Shown: piece after piece, positions 17,601 to 25,492 of the stretch
Position numbering within the stretch: position 1 is the stretch's first letter
Layout: each line of letters begins with the position of its first letter
Assembly (NCBI RefSeq): GCF_016598615.1
Contig: NZ_CP066831.1
Span: forward strand, 7,564,001-7,628,000
DNA length: 64,000 bases
Origin: Streptomyces liliifuscus
Lineage (GTDB): Bacteria; Actinomycetota; Actinomycetes; Streptomycetales; Streptomycetaceae
Reading direction: 5' to 3'
Notes under the pieces: model-generated
The model's input: only the letters and a program-made list of their open reading frames with translations
What the model was told of the DNA's origin: nothing
The model's database searches: none
Made by a program: the position numbers and the translations under genes

Positions 17601-18657
17601 TGGCCAGGAGGCGGTGCCAGGTGAGGAACGTGGCATCGAGGGCCTGTTCGCCCTCCTCCTTCTCCCGGCCGTCCAGGAGGTCGAGTTCGTCGCTGATGCC
17701 ATACCCCATGGAGAACAGGCGGCTCTGTGGGAGCAGTCCGCGTTCTTCTGCGAAGAGGAGGAAGACGACGCGCATCATGACGGTGACGGCGGCTTCGTAC
17801 ACTTCGCTGCGGTTGTCCGGCAGCGGGTCGGGCTCGCCGCGACGGCGGGTTTCCAGGGCGCCTTCGGACAGGGCCTGGACGATGAGTTCGACGGCGCGGC
17901 GGACCTGGGTGCCGAGTGCTTCGGTGATCTTCTCTGCGGCGGTGACGGACTCGCCGAACAGCTCGGTGAGGCGGTCGGTCGGCTTTCCGCCGATGAGGCG
18001 GCGCAGCTGGAGGAGGGCGAAGAAGGCGTTACGGGTGGCGGGTTCTTCGATCCAGGTCTGGGCGTCGACGATCCCGGAAGCGGCCATGGTCTGCGGGCGG
18101 GCGCTGACGACGGCCCACCAGCGGCCGTCGGTGACGACGCCGATGGGGACGTTCGCGGCGCGCAGGAGTTCTTCCATGCGGTCGATAGGGCTGGCCGACC
18201 AGCCGTCGGTGAGCGGGTCGCGCAGGGAGGCGACGGGGTCGGTGATCAGGACCAGAGCGCCGGTTTCCTCGCCCCGTACGAGCGCACCGTCGGCGCGTAC
18301 GGTGACCGCGTAGTCGGGGGAGCGGACCTCGGCGGCGGCCGGGGCGGGTGCGCTGTAGTGGGCGCCCCAGCGCAGGCCCTGGCGCAGCACGAGATCGACC
18401 CACATGTCACGGGCCTCGCGGTACAACTCCAGGGCAGCCAGGTCGTCGGGGTGCTCGTCCCAGTTCTCCCAGGCTTTCTCGAAGGCGGGTTTGGCGTCTT
18501 TGACCGCTTCCAGCGCGCGGGCCTCGGGCTGGGGGATGCCCTGGGGCCAGACCCTTTCCAGGGCGGGTACGGCGAGGAACGGGCCGTCGGTGTCGACGAG
18601 TTCCAGCCAGGCGCGGTGCAGCTCAGCGGTGCTCGGGGCGTGCGTGCGGCGGCTCAT
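14608..18657 (-). CDS. drmMI: DrmMI, N6-adenine DNA methyltransferase of class 1 DISARM
   Basis: The 1349-aa protein has SAM motif I IADIACGSGAFLVAA near residue 624 and catalytic motif IV FDAVVGNPPFLGG near 879, the NPPF tetrad of Eco57I/PglX-type adenine methyltransferases. The N-terminal 600 residues are an associated helical region. The C-terminal third (about 15000-16000) would hold the target-recognition domain and drops to roughly 42-55% GC in several 60-bp rows, against about 75% nearby. The methylase marks host DNA as self. It overlaps drmD and drmA by 4 bp each. No nuclease motif was noticed. Confidence 0.93.
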   Translation of the reverse strand: MSRRTHAPSTAELHRAWLELVDTDGPFLAVPALERVWPQGIPQPEARALEAVKDAKPAFEKAWENWDEHPDDLAALELYREARDMWVDLVLRQGLRWGAHYSAPAPAAAEVRSPDYAVTVRADGALVRGEETGALVLITDPVASLRDPLTDGWSASPIDRMEELLRAANVPIGVVTDGRWWAVVSARPQTMAASGIVDAQTWIEEPATRNAFFALLQLRRLIGGKPTDRLTELFGESVTAAEKITEALGTQVRRAVELIVQALSEGALETRRRGEPDPLPDNRSEVYEAAVTVMMRVVFLLFAEERGLLPQSRLFSMGYGISDELDLLDGREKEEGEQALDATFLTWHRLLATSQALYQGASFEDLRLPEYGGSLFDPKRFPFLTARDTQDTLAITVSDRVMLEVLRAVQFAKLPGGDRRISFRDIDVEQIGYIYEGLLGYSCEPVDEVVLGLTGSAGSEPEIPLAILEELAEAKTTETALVEAILAWVKQNQPAAKPPTKPTLVKALKAGDTLDDAEIALRDVTEDAELRERLRPFLGIIRRDLRGRPLVVEPGGVLLVETPSRASAGAHYTPRSLAEEVVKHTLEPLVYSPGPHQSADQDTWVPIYADQILDLRIADIACGSGAFLVAAARYLADRLVEAWRREETTGGMSPHDLHVHAIRSVVASCLYGADINGMAVEMCKLSLWLVSLDPKLPFSFVDDKVLHGNALLGLTSARQLRELHIDPNAAGAQLNMFGLDVDGILDQAARLRRQLATEVDESDPQRSAATKRRQWRRYQDMTRQLADVADAVIATGLRWGGKPGKQLRTAYEDLRVAVELAYPAGRTEADRDTKMLDGIKKAGLTPTVATDYERWKPLHWILAVPDVMERGGFDAVVGNPPFLGGSKITGSLGTNIRDWFVHVLASGQTGSADLVAYFFLRAFELITQRGGLGLIATNTVAQGPTRKVGLDRMEDFGFTISRAIQSRDWPASSANLQYSAIWGSRGFVSPDVPRFSEDVEVRQISTLLEPVGRTDSKPLPLAENFDIAFKGCFVLGMGFVLTPDEATSWIDTESKNREVLFPYPHGKNDINGNPSLVASRWVIDFNDRPESAAQSYRLPYERILETAKEERLKNNRKVYRDYWWQFAEKRPAMREAIKDLDQVMVLSQTSATQIPLLVDASQVFDQKLVVFASDSLALLGTLSSSLHRIWATCWGATRTGDPVYTASSVFLTFPRPRGDADEIQESAQSLNSERREIMLRRSLGLTKLYNLVNDPTITNSADPDVARLREIHVELDRAVMAAYGWTGIPLDHGFHTYRQMERWTVSPAARVEILDRLLEENQRRAAAQGVVSPSGHNDGDEDDQEDDER

Positions 18658-21600
18658 GCCTCCACCGTTCCGTTCGTCGCGGCGCCGTCACCGGAGGCGG
18701 CGTCTTCGGGCGTCAGGGCGAACACGACCGCGGCAGCCGACACGTATGGCCTGATGTCGGTGTAGCGCTCGAGGATCATGGCGACCTCGCGGGCCTCTTC
18801 CTCGTCCAGGCTGTCGAGGCGTTCGTTCATGTGGTGCAGGTCGCGACGACGCTGCTTCTGCTGGTCGTCGGTGAACAGCAGCTCCTCCTCGGTACGGATC
18901 TCCTGCTCCAAGCGGTCGCGGGACTCTCGCAGGTTGATCCGGAACGCGTCGAAGATCTCGTGGGCGCGGGTGATGTCGGCATCCCGGCGCTGGATGAGGG
19001 CTTCGGTGACCTTCTCCTGCCGGGCGGCGCTCTTGCGGTCCATGGCGTTCAGCAGCCGGTCGCGCAGCCGGGCGTCGGAGCTGTTCCACTGGTCGGCGAG
19101 GCGGGACCGTACGGTGTCGTCGGCCAGGTGCAATTCGGCGGAGTCCAGGGTCTCGTCCAGGACCTGCTCGACCTTGGCCTCGGCCAGGGCCCGGCCCTGC
19201 AGCCGGATGCCGGTGAGGAAGACCTCCTCGTGCAGGCGCAGCCCGCCGCGGCCGACCAGAACGAGCCGGGAGACCGCCGCGACACAGGACTCCGGAAGAT
19301 CGGGGGTAACGACGGCGGTGACCCGGTTCACCGGCGACTCGGCGCTGAACAGCGCCGAGCGCAGGGTGCGGGTGGAGCGCTGCATCAGGGCGTGGCCGAG
19401 GTGGATGTGGACCAGATCGGTACGGTTCTGCGCGGCCCTGTCGTCGAAGGTGACCGGGCGCAGAACACCGGGCTCCAGGCGGGTGTCCAAGCCGCGCAGG
19501 GCCGGTTGCCAGGTGCGGCCGAGCGTGGGGAGCTCAAAGACCTGGGCCTCGGTACGGTCGTCGCCGATCTCGATCAGCGGCGGCTGGGAGGTCAGGGCCA
19601 GCGCGGTGTCCACCACCCGCCGCGCGTTGGCGGGCGTGAGGTGCATGCCGACCTTGCTGTCCTCGTAGGTGTCGGCCATCTTCGTCAGCTGCCGGTTGAG
19701 CTCCATGCCGCCGGCCAGGACCCGGTTGATGACCTCGCTGTCGGCGTCCGGCGCGGACGGGCGTGCCTTGCGCGAGGAGCGGGTGGGGCTGAAGTGCTCT
19801 TGGATCTCGGCGTCGATGACCTGGTTGACCTTGCCCAGGTCCTGGGTGGCCGTGCCGACCTTGGTGGCGATGATGCCCATGAATCGCATGTCGGCGGCGT
19901 ACCGGGTAGAGCTGTCGACCGGCTTGAAGTGGAAGATCTTCGGATCCTCGGTCTGCCCGTACCGGTCGATGCGGCCAATGCGCTGTTCCAGGCGGGAGGG
20001 ATTGAAGGGGATGTCGAAGTTCACCAGGCGGTGGCAGTGCGTTTGCAGGTCGATGCCCTCACCGGCGGAGTCGGTGGCGAGCAGGACCCGGACCTTGTGC
20101 CGGTCGGGGCTCTCGGTGAAGCGGGCGCGGATCTTCTCCCGCTCCTCGGCTGGGGTCGAGCCCTGGATGATCTCCAGGACGTCGTTGTAGCCGCGCTGAC
20201 GCAGCACACCGGCGATCCAGTCGAGGGTGGCCGCGTACTCGGTGAACACCACGACTCGCTCGTTCGTCCAGTGGGTGCCGTCCGGGCGGCAGACGGCGTT
20301 CAGGAAAGCCAGCAGAGCCTCCAGACGGGAGTCCGCCTTGTGTTCGTAGCCGCGGCCCCACTCGATCAGCGAGTCAATCTCGCTCTGCGTCGAGGTGACC
20401 AGCGGGTCAGAGCCCTTGGTCTGACGCAGCGCGGTGAACTCGGGGTGCTCGGCCTCGCCCTCCTCGTCGTCGGACTGACCGCTGCCCATGACCTCGGTGA
20501 AGTACTGGTCCTCGTCATCCATCTGGAGCTGGCGGTCACCGCCCTCGGCGCCCTCGTACAACTCAAGGGTGCGGGCGAAGGACCACGGGCTGGACAGGAA
20601 ACGCTTCTTCAGCAGCATCGAGACGATGTCGCCGCCCGCGCCCGCGCCCTTGCCGTTCGCCCGGGCGCTTTCGGCCAGGAGCAGCTCCAACCGCTCGAAC
20701 TGCCGCTGCTCCTCCTCGGTCGGCTCGAAGATCAGGCTCTCCAGCTTCCTGGCCTTGAAGCCCTTCTCGGGCAGCTCGCTTTTCAGACGGCGCACCCCGA
20801 CCTCGCGCAGAGCCTTCTCGTCGATGCTCGCGCCACGGGTGAAGCGACGCCCGTCGATCATCTCCAGGAGGGCGGTGAAGGACTCGGAGTAGCCGTTGTG
20901 CGGCGTCGCGCTCAGGAACAGGCGGTGCTCACAAGCCTCGGCGAGCTTCGTCGTCGCAATGGTCCGCTTGCTGTCCACGGCGTAGCCGCGCTGCCCCGGC
21001 GCCGTGGTCGGGCTGGCCGGAGCCACGTGATGCGCCTCATCGACGACCAGCACGTCGAAGGCGTAACGGCGGGCGGTGGAGGAGTCGCGCATGTCGGCCA
21101 GGACGTCACGCAGCAGGCGCTGGGCGCGCAGCGAAGGCAGCCACGCCATGCTCACGATCACCCGGGGGAACAGCCGGAACGGGTTCGCGTTCAGTCCGTG
21201 ACTGCGCCGTACCTTCGCCATCAGCTCACTGTTGACGATCACGAAGTCCAAGCCGAACTTCTCCCGCATCTCGTCCTGCCACTTCAGCGACAGACTCGGC
21301 GGACAGACGATGATCACCGAGCGGGCGCGGTGGCGGAGCAGTAGCTCCTGTACAACCAGCCCGGCCTCGATGGTCTTGCCCAGGCCGACGTCGTCGGCGA
21401 GCAGCAGGTTCGTACGCGATGACTTCAAGGCGCGGCTCAGCGGCACCAGCTGGTAGGCCTCCACGTTCGCGCCACTGCGGAACGGAGCCTGGAACGAGTC
21501 GGCGTCGGCGGAGGTCACGGCGCCCCACCGGACGGCGTCGACGAAGGCGGCCAGGGTGTTCGGGTCGTCGAAGGCTTCGGGACGCACAGACTCCGGGAGC

Positions 21601-21884
21601 CCCTGGTCGGGGGCGACGGTGTGTCCGACCTCCAGTTCCCACACCACGGAGAGCTCCTGACCGAGGCGGTCCTCCTCCAGCGACTGCAGGCTCACCACGT
21701 GGGAGAGGCCGGCTACGCCCTCGTCAGCGGGGCTGCGGGGCAGACCCTGGCGGCGGACGTCGGCGACGGCCCAGGTGGAGCCCCGCACGTTGACCACCTG
21801 GCCGGGCTCCGGTACCGGCGGCAGACCCGCCGTGGCGGCAGTACTCGGCTGTGCTCCTTGCGGAGATTCCGTAGTGGTCGCCAT
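18654..21884 (-). CDS. drmD: DrmD, SNF2-type helicase of class 1 DISARM
   Basis: Translated from the ATG at 21882-21884 (1076 aa), which follows GGAGGAG at ideal spacing. The open frame extends further upstream but has no good start. Motifs are Walker A LLADDVGLGKTIEAGL near residue 163, VVDEAHHVAP near 280, LFLSATPHNGYSESF, and the C-terminal SNF2 half with LLATDSAGEGIDLQ and EQRIGRIDRYGQTEDPKIFH. A long coiled segment (RESRDRLEQEIRTEEELLF) is near the end. DrmD is the class 1 marker. It heads the operon drmD-drmMI-drmA-drmB-drmC, which appears complete with no frameshift. Confidence 0.93.
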   Translation of the reverse strand: MATTTESPQGAQPSTAATAGLPPVPEPGQVVNVRGSTWAVADVRRQGLPRSPADEGVAGLSHVVSLQSLEEDRLGQELSVVWELEVGHTVAPDQGLPESVRPEAFDDPNTLAAFVDAVRWGAVTSADADSFQAPFRSGANVEAYQLVPLSRALKSSRTNLLLADDVGLGKTIEAGLVVQELLLRHRARSVIIVCPPSLSLKWQDEMREKFGLDFVIVNSELMAKVRRSHGLNANPFRLFPRVIVSMAWLPSLRAQRLLRDVLADMRDSSTARRYAFDVLVVDEAHHVAPASPTTAPGQRGYAVDSKRTIATTKLAEACEHRLFLSATPHNGYSESFTALLEMIDGRRFTRGASIDEKALREVGVRRLKSELPEKGFKARKLESLIFEPTEEEQRQFERLELLLAESARANGKGAGAGGDIVSMLLKKRFLSSPWSFARTLELYEGAEGGDRQLQMDDEDQYFTEVMGSGQSDDEEGEAEHPEFTALRQTKGSDPLVTSTQSEIDSLIEWGRGYEHKADSRLEALLAFLNAVCRPDGTHWTNERVVVFTEYAATLDWIAGVLRQRGYNDVLEIIQGSTPAEEREKIRARFTESPDRHKVRVLLATDSAGEGIDLQTHCHRLVNFDIPFNPSRLEQRIGRIDRYGQTEDPKIFHFKPVDSSTRYAADMRFMGIIATKVGTATQDLGKVNQVIDAEIQEHFSPTRSSRKARPSAPDADSEVINRVLAGGMELNRQLTKMADTYEDSKVGMHLTPANARRVVDTALALTSQPPLIEIGDDRTEAQVFELPTLGRTWQPALRGLDTRLEPGVLRPVTFDDRAAQNRTDLVHIHLGHALMQRSTRTLRSALFSAESPVNRVTAVVTPDLPESCVAAVSRLVLVGRGGLRLHEEVFLTGIRLQGRALAEAKVEQVLDETLDSAELHLADDTVRSRLADQWNSSDARLRDRLLNAMDRKSAARQEKVTEALIQRRDADITRAHEIFDAFRINLRESRDRLEQEIRTEEELLFTDDQQKQRRRDLHHMNERLDSLDEEEAREVAMILERYTDIRPYVSAAAVVFALTPEDAASGDGAATNGTVEA

Positions 21885-22309
21885 CCGAGCAGACTCCTCC
21901 ATCAGCACTTCACATACCGGCCCGAACCCGGCCTTACGGCACGCCTTTACGGCGCGCTCACGCAAGATCGCAGAGGGTTCCCGTGCCCAGTATTCCTGAT
22001 CACCCCGGGTTTCCTGGGGTCGATCCGCGAGATCTGGAGGGATCCCGGACCGCGGGCCGTATCCCACATCCGGTGCCAGGTCGTCTGTGACGGGCCAGGG
22101 TGCCGCGGCCCAGGACTGCCGGGAGGCGTAGGGCGGGGTGAAGAGCTGGTCTACGGCACTCGCGCCGATCATGAGCAGGGCGTGCCGCCGGATTTGCGCA
22201 GGGTGTTCAGAACCGGTTCGCGTACAAGGCATGGGTGATGTATCCACAGTTCATGTGGTGATCCGGGTGGTGGGCGTTACTGGCACAGGTCCCACCCACC
22301 ACCGTGATG
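21885..22309. other. Upstream region of the DISARM operon
   Basis: 425 bp between drmD and a decayed fragment. The only landmark is the GGAGGAG ribosome-binding site ahead of the drmD ATG. An in-frame open stretch continues on the minus strand but lacks a credible start and resembles nothing I know. The promoter should be here, though I could not place it with confidence. Confidence 0.5.
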
Positions 22310-22745
22310 TCAGCGCGAGATACTGGTGAACCTGCGCCCGACCTTGAGGTAGAGCTCGTCCTGCTCGGTGGTGGTCTCGGCCAGTACGGCCGCGAGCGTC
22401 TGCTGCCCGGCGGCTTCCCGCGGCGGACCGCCGAGTTGCTCGCGGCGAAGCCCAGGACCTGGTCGAGCAGGCACTCAGCGGGGTCGCCCCGTGCTCCTTG
22501 ACGGAGACGACCGGGAGGTTCTGGGTGTCGCCGAAGGTCCGCTTGGAAAAGCGGGCTGTGAACTCGGCGCGTGCTGCGTCGGCGGCCTCCAGTCCGTGGA
22601 GGGCCGTGGTGACCTCGCCGGCCAGGATGCGCTTAACGGCCATGGGGTGGGCGGTGCCGTCGGCGACGCGGTCCGTGACTGTGGTGATTTCCTTGTCGGT
22701 CCACTCGGTGAGCTGCCTGGATTTCGGTAGGGCCGAAGGCCCGAA
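22310..22745 (-). pseudogene. C-terminal fragment of a tyrosyl-tRNA synthetase
   Basis: Only the end of the enzyme is left: the anticodon-side region (ITTVTDRVADGTAHPMAVKR, then TALHGLEAADAARAEFTARF) and, after a frame change near 22480, an S4-like tail (GFAASNSAVRREAAGQQ, then ELYLKVGRRFTSISR) ending at the TGA at 22310-22312. The catalytic HIGH/KMSKS half is absent. Second copies of TyrS are known in Streptomyces, and this one has decayed. It abuts the decayed helicase fragment on the opposite strand, a sign of deletions during island rearrangement. Identification is from motif resemblance only. Confidence 0.6.
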
Positions 22746-23944
22746 GCGGCAGGTCTCGCGGGTGTGCCCAGCTGCGGCTACGTCCGTACCCACCGAGCCG
22801 AGGACGACACGAGCCCCTGCCCGCGCTGCCAGAGCACTGCAATCGGCGACCGCGAGTGTCTGCACCGGGTCCTGGAGCCCACCCGGTGTCACCTCCGGGA
22901 CCGGCAAAACGACGCCTGAATCAGGGACGACTCGGACTACCGCGAGCGGCTCAACTACACCGTCGTCACGGCTGTCGACATCGCCACCGAGGGCATCGAG
23001 TGCGCCTGGCGTCACCAGCAGGCCACCTTCGGCTGGGACTTCAGCAGACGCACCGTGGTTCGGGCGTTCAACCTCGGCCAGGCTCGCTTCGATGTCCCCG
23101 CCACCGACTCATTCGCGGGTGAAGACGTCCGGCTCAACCCCTTCTACGTGTGCACCCAGTGCGGCGGGGCCACGGCGAAGGGACGGCCCGCCCCGGACCA
23201 GTCGCCGGACGCCCTGAGCCGGTCCCTCGCCCGCCGGCCCGACCGATCCCACTACCGGCCCTGGTGCCCGCGTTTCCGAGACCTAGGGCGGCAATCCCGA
23301 TCACCTGGAAGCCGTCGTCGCCTCCATGCCCGACCAGTCGGGCGGCGGTGAGATCCGGCGCCGCTTCCTCGTGGTGTACGACACCCTTCCCTGCGGAACC
23401 GGCTATCTGCACCGCCTCGCCAACCCGGACACCTGCCGGGACGTACCCGTCGCGGCACGCCACCGCATCGACACTTACCCCTGCAAGGAGGAACGCAAGG
23501 CGGCCTGTCACCGCTGCCTCCCGAGGCATGTGGCGGGCACTGAATACGCGCACGTGAGCTGCGCCGCAGCTCTCGGACTGCTGCGTGAAGTCTTCGGCGA
23601 CATGGTCGAAGGCTGGCAGGTTGCCCCCGTCGCCGTCACCCACGACATCCCCTGGGACGCCAGGCGGAGAGCGAACTTGAAGCCCGATTCCTTGAAGGCC
23701 TCGTCGCCTGGGCTCGCCGTAAAGACACCCAGGCAAGCGTCAGACACGCCCAGGACCCGTCGGGCACCATCGCCACCGAACTCGCCGCACTGGGCCGTGA
23801 CGCCGAGGCGGCAGGGAGCAGACCCGAGGACAAACCCGGCGGGCTGAGGAATTTCCCGATCTTCGGCGGACGCGGCTTCATCCAGTTCCTCGCCGTTCCC
23901 CGGCAAGAGTGCGTCTACATCTGCAACGTCGTGTGGCACGGGTG
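22746..23944 (+). pseudogene. Decayed DUF1998-helicase C-terminus, resembling the gene at 45224-51937
   Basis: The translation follows the 2237-aa helicase of this window. PSCGYVRTHRAEDDTSPCPR matches its PSCGYVRAENAENDTTPCPR, ERLNYTVVTAVDIA matches its FYTIVDMVDID segment, LNPFYVCTQCGGATAKGRP matches IAPFFVCTACGAASADGRP, and MPDQSGGGEIRRRFLVVYDT matches MPDRDTAETRHFLVLYDR. An in-frame TGA at 22917-22919 replaces an expected Arg codon (CGA to TGA). A frame change lies around 23280-23326 with about 80 residues missing, and another precedes ESELEARFLEGLVAWARRK (about 23665). The last 40 residues (GLRNFPIFGGRGFIQF) look like a ParE/RelE-type end. Clearly non-functional. Confidence 0.8.
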
Positions 23945-24212
23945 ACGTTGCCCTGAGGGCGCGGTCAGGCCGCAGGCACCGGGTCGGCGCTGCCGGAGGC
24001 TGTGGTCGATGGCGAGCGCACTGCTCGTGATGCCCAGGTGGCAGGAAGAACAGCGCCAGGCGTCGGCGCGCGCGGAAACCCTTTGGTTTCACGGGGCAGT
24101 TGGTGCTGGAAGGGCCTCTGTGCCGCAATGGACTGCCCCACTCGGCACAACCTTGCGGAAGGCCGTCGGTCTGAAAAGGCATACACACGTCCGCGAGCTG
24201 CCGGGGGTGGTC

Positions 24213-24752
24213 GTGCGACGAATAGGTATTGCACTGGCCGCGACAATGCTGGCGGGTGGCGGCCTGTTGACTGGCACCGTTCCGGCGGTGGCCGCGCCGA
24301 CAGCCGTGGACTGTGCCGTGACGTGGGGGAGCCTGGACAAGACCGGTGACTCCGTTACCTCCAGGCGATTGACCGACGTGCGGACCGGACAGCACGAGTG
24401 CTTCGACCGGCTGGTCTTCGACGCCGAGGGCACGGCGGCCGACTCGATTGGTTACACGGTCCGCTACGTCGACGTGCTGCACCAAGACCCGAGCGACGTC
24501 GTGGTTCCGATCAAGGGCGGAGTCATTCTGGAGATCTCGCTGTTCTCCCCGCGCTACGACCCGGCGACCGGTCAGCCCTACCCGCCGCTTCCGTCAGTCA
24601 ATGTCACCGGGTACCGGACCTTCCGGGAGTTCAAGGTCACGGGTGGCTCCGAGGGATACACCCAGGCCGGACTGGGCGTCCGCGCCCGGCTGCCGTTCCG
24701 CGTCTCCCAGACGGCCAACCATCTCGTAGTGGACGTGGCTCACACCTGGTGA
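24213..24752 (+). CDS. Secreted AMIN-like domain protein
   Basis: From the GTG at 24213 (179 aa) the protein starts with a Sec signal peptide: MRR, a hydrophobic stretch IGIALAATMLAGGGLLTGT, and cleavage near AVAAPTA. The mature part follows the actinobacterial AMIN-like pattern: CFDRLVFDAEG, GYTVRYVDVL, then GYTQAGLGVRARLPFRVSQ and the final HLVVDVAHTW. It should be exported and may bind cell-wall components. Its precise role is unknown. There is no obvious link to the defence genes. It is the last gene before the right attachment copy. The start is uncertain, and upstream GTGs exist in frame. Confidence 0.75.
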   Translation: MRRIGIALAATMLAGGGLLTGTVPAVAAPTAVDCAVTWGSLDKTGDSVTSRRLTDVRTGQHECFDRLVFDAEGTAADSIGYTVRYVDVLHQDPSDVVVPIKGGVILEISLFSPRYDPATGQPYPPLPSVNVTGYRTFREFKVTGGSEGYTQAGLGVRARLPFRVSQTANHLVVDVAHTW

Positions 24753-24777
24753 CCCCGTACGGCCTCGGGGCGCGTCT

Positions 24778-24879
24778 TACGTAGCCATCAAGGCAGCCAA
24801 ACAAGCGCAATCACTGCACGTTTATGCAGGTCACAGCGCTGCGGTGACAGTCCCCGGCGTACAGCCCGACTCGTCTGCC
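24778..24879 (+). other. Attachment-site core, right copy, with arm
   Basis: 24853-24879 is an exact 27-bp copy of the rnpB 3' end. The arm before it (ACGTAGCCATCAAGGCAGCC, then GCAGGTCACAGCGCTGCGGT) aligns with the arm at 5968-6045. This marks the right end of the island inserted at rnpB. The rest of rnpB is absent here. Confidence 0.75.
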
Positions 24880-25155
24880 GCTATCAGCGGCTTTGCCTTG
24901 GGAAGGGCCTCTGATCTGCGCCGGAGGCTCTTTCTGGTCTTTCGGAGGCTTGCCGGGTTAGGCGACGAAGAGTCCCTCGGAAGTCCCTCAGACAGCGCTG
25001 AAAGTCCCTGAAAAGTCCCTGGGCGGAGGGACGGATGGCGCCTCTGAGCTGGTTCGGGTCGATGGGATCACGCGGTCGCTCTACCCCGCAGCCTTGCAAC
25101 TGCCGTGAGAAGAGGTGATCTGCGGTGGACTGTTCGTGGTCTGGGGCCGGTGCAC

Positions 25156-25198
25156 CTCGTAATGCGTAGGTCGGGTTCGAAGCCTGAAGGCCCCTCCA
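25156..25198 (+). other. tRNA-like 3' half, possible tRNA-Thr(CGT) remnant
   Basis: CTCGTAA (25156-25162) has the form of an anticodon loop with CGT. It is followed by TGCGTAGGTC, a T-arm TCGGG-TTCGAAG-CCTGA that pairs over 5 bp, AGGCCCC, a discriminator T and an encoded CCA (25196-25198). The 5' half is missing, the anticodon stem does not pair, and about two bases seem absent before the T-arm. It fits a decayed attachment site of a second element at a tRNA gene, but the call is tentative. Confidence 0.4.
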
Positions 25199-25201
25199 TG
25201 A

Positions 25202-25234
25202 AGGCCCAGGTCAGACCTTCATTGCCCTGGGCCT
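25202..25234 (+). terminator. Strong hairpin after the tRNA-like fragment
   Basis: AGGCCCAGG (25202-25210) pairs perfectly with CCTGGGCCT (25226-25234) across a 15-nt loop, followed by ATTGCCTTTCG. It is consistent with a transcript end. Confidence 0.7.
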
Positions 25235-25492
25235 ATTGCCTTTCGTGGACGAGTCTCGCTGTCTCTGACCGGGCCGAGGGCCACCGCTGGGGGGAGTTGG
25301 TGGATAACCAATGGACAAGCGTGTAACGGGCGTGCAGAGCCGTGGACGAGCGCACTCACGAGAACCGGCCTGTCGCGCCGGAGGCAATGGACGGCTGTGG
25401 GTCTGTGTCTCTCGGGCTGTCGACAGCAACGCTGTCGGGGGAGTTCCACAGATCGGGCGGGTCGAGCCAGCGACTGGTGAAGAATCAGCCGG

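Larger units (their letters stand above)
24880..25492. other. Non-coding stretch right of the rnpB island
   Basis: No gene is supported. A weak hairpin with CCTC/GAGG arms (about 24907-24930) followed by CTTTCTGG may be the original rnpB terminator. Further right are a tRNA-like 3' half and a strong hairpin, listed separately. Confidence 0.5.

Noticed and set aside
18831..21344. Long open frame of 837 codons on the plus strand opposite drmD
   Set aside because: It lies antisense to a gene with all helicase motifs, and its translation is Gly/Val/Leu-rich shadow sequence without domains. High GC keeps such frames open.
4266..24879. Search for a phage or element integrase in the rnpB island
   Set aside because: No tyrosine or serine recombinase motif was seen in any frame I read, only attachment-like copies. 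The island cannot be called a mobile element from its genes.
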